Source of the DNA: an uncultured Oscillospiraceae bacterium
GTDB lineage: Bacteria; Bacillota; Clostridia; Oscillospirales; Oscillospiraceae
Length of the DNA: 5,371 nt
Reading direction: 5' to 3'
Assembly (NCBI GenBank): GCA_905234005.1
Contig: CAJOFW010000128.1
Span: forward strand, 2,296 to 7,666
In this document: in pieces, positions 5,034-5,371 of the stretch
Numbering within the stretch: the stretch's first letter is position 1
How the letters are laid out: each line of letters starts with the position of its first letter
Notes under the pieces: generated by a model
What the model was told of the DNA's origin: nothing
The model's input: only the letters and a program-made list of their open reading frames with translations
Databases searched by the model: none
Program-made: the position numbers and the translations under genes

Positions 5034-5371
5034 ATGAAACATCGCGCAAGAATACTTCTTCTGCTTCTCGTGGTCTCGGTGCTTCTGCTCTCGTTCCCCG
5101 CCGCGGCGACGGAGTGCGCCGTGCCGGAGACGGCGGCGGAGTCGACCGTGACGGAGCCGGAAGGCTTCCCGGAGAATCCCGCGGAGTTCTGCGAGACCGA
5201 TACCGAATCACCCGCTGACTGCGGCGAGGACGCCGCCCCGGCTACATACCCGTCCGTCGGCGAGGATTCTTCCGTGCCCGACGAGGCATGCCCCGTCGAC
5301 GACCCGGCCGTGCCTGTCTGCGATCCCGCGGATGAATCCGCCGATGAGTCCGGCGACGCGTGCCAGACGCC
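5034..5371 (+). CDS. Secreted, highly acidic cysteine-containing protein, N-terminal part
   Basis: The frame is open to the right edge; 112 complete residues are seen. I do not recognise a family. Residues 1-25 form a classical signal peptide: basic start MKHRAR, a leucine/valine-rich core, then FPAAA with AxA-type cleavage expected after about Ala25. Cys28 is not in a lipobox, so a lipoprotein is unlikely. The visible mature part (26-112) contains 25 Asp/Glu, 12 Pro and no Lys, Arg or His. Six cysteines lie at 28, 53, 63, 86, 96 and 110; the two C-x9-C pairs are 33 residues apart, hinting at a weak repeat. ADES is duplicated at 99-106. This looks like a disordered, extracellular leader or linker region, perhaps before a domain outside the window. 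Adhesin stalk, metal-binding or wall-associated roles are only guesses. The gene has its own promoter, operator-like boxes and a leader hairpin. Confidence 0.8.
   Translation, partial: MKHRARILLLLLVVSVLLLSFPAAATECAVPETAAESTVTEPEGFPENPAEFCETDTESPADCGEDAAPATYPSVGEDSSVPDEACPVDDPAVPVCDPADESADESGDACQT

Noticed and set aside
3471..5042. Very long open frame on the minus strand opposite the aminopeptidase and tepA (523 codons)
   Set aside because: It lies antisense to two clear protein families, is Arg/His/Val-rich as expected for a GC-rich shadow frame, and shows no motif.
5106..5120. Lipoprotein attachment at Cys28 of the secreted protein
   Set aside because: The residues before Cys28 are Ala-Thr-Glu, not a lipobox, and the cysteine lies too far past the AxA cleavage region.

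Overview
The window reads as a chromosomal housekeeping stretch from a GC-rich Firmicute. A clostridial, Oscillospirales-like bacterium is my best guess. The supports are a TepA-type ClpP-like serine protease and a TmcAL tRNA-acetylating enzyme (both typical of Firmicutes), Firmicute-like RF1 wording (PET tripeptide, GGQ loop), an M18 'aminopeptidase 1' and GGAGG-type ribosome binding sites. Codon third positions are strongly G/C. The lineage is inferred from protein flavour only; no rRNA or tRNA gene is present.

Layout, all on the + strand. (1) 2-466: C-terminal part of TmcAL, running in from the left. (2) 488-1555: prfA, release factor 1. (3) 1594-2799: one 401-residue protein joining a complete TsaC/YrdC threonylcarbamoyl-AMP synthase domain to a CoaE dephospho-CoA kinase domain. 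(4) 2802-4184: M18 metalloaminopeptidase, two bases after the previous stop. (5) 4257-4889: tepA. (6) 4890-5033: the only sizeable intergenic region. It is locally AT-rich and carries a well-spaced promoter, a cre-like operator box, a dyad over the -10 and a strong leader hairpin. (7) 5034 to the right edge: start of a secreted, extremely acidic, cysteine-containing protein with no known relative that I recognise.

Genes 1-5 sit close together in one direction and probably form one transcription unit. The first three products serve translation. TmcAL makes ac4C34 and TsaC starts the t6A37 pathway, and both marks lie in the anticodon loop of elongator tRNA-Met. RF1 terminates at UAA/UAG. CoaE, the aminopeptidase and TepA add CoA synthesis and protein turnover. 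The last gene has its own promoter and looks separately regulated.

Points most worth a second look are the TsaC-CoaE fusion with a CoaE half lacking two usual signature motifs, the regulated promoter and leader of the acidic secreted protein, and that protein itself (25 Asp/Glu and no Lys/Arg/His in its 87 visible mature residues). Short tandem duplications also recur at three gene junctions, including three 14-bp Shine-Dalgarno-like units before the fusion gene. I found no CRISPR, insertion sequence, RNA gene or defence system.
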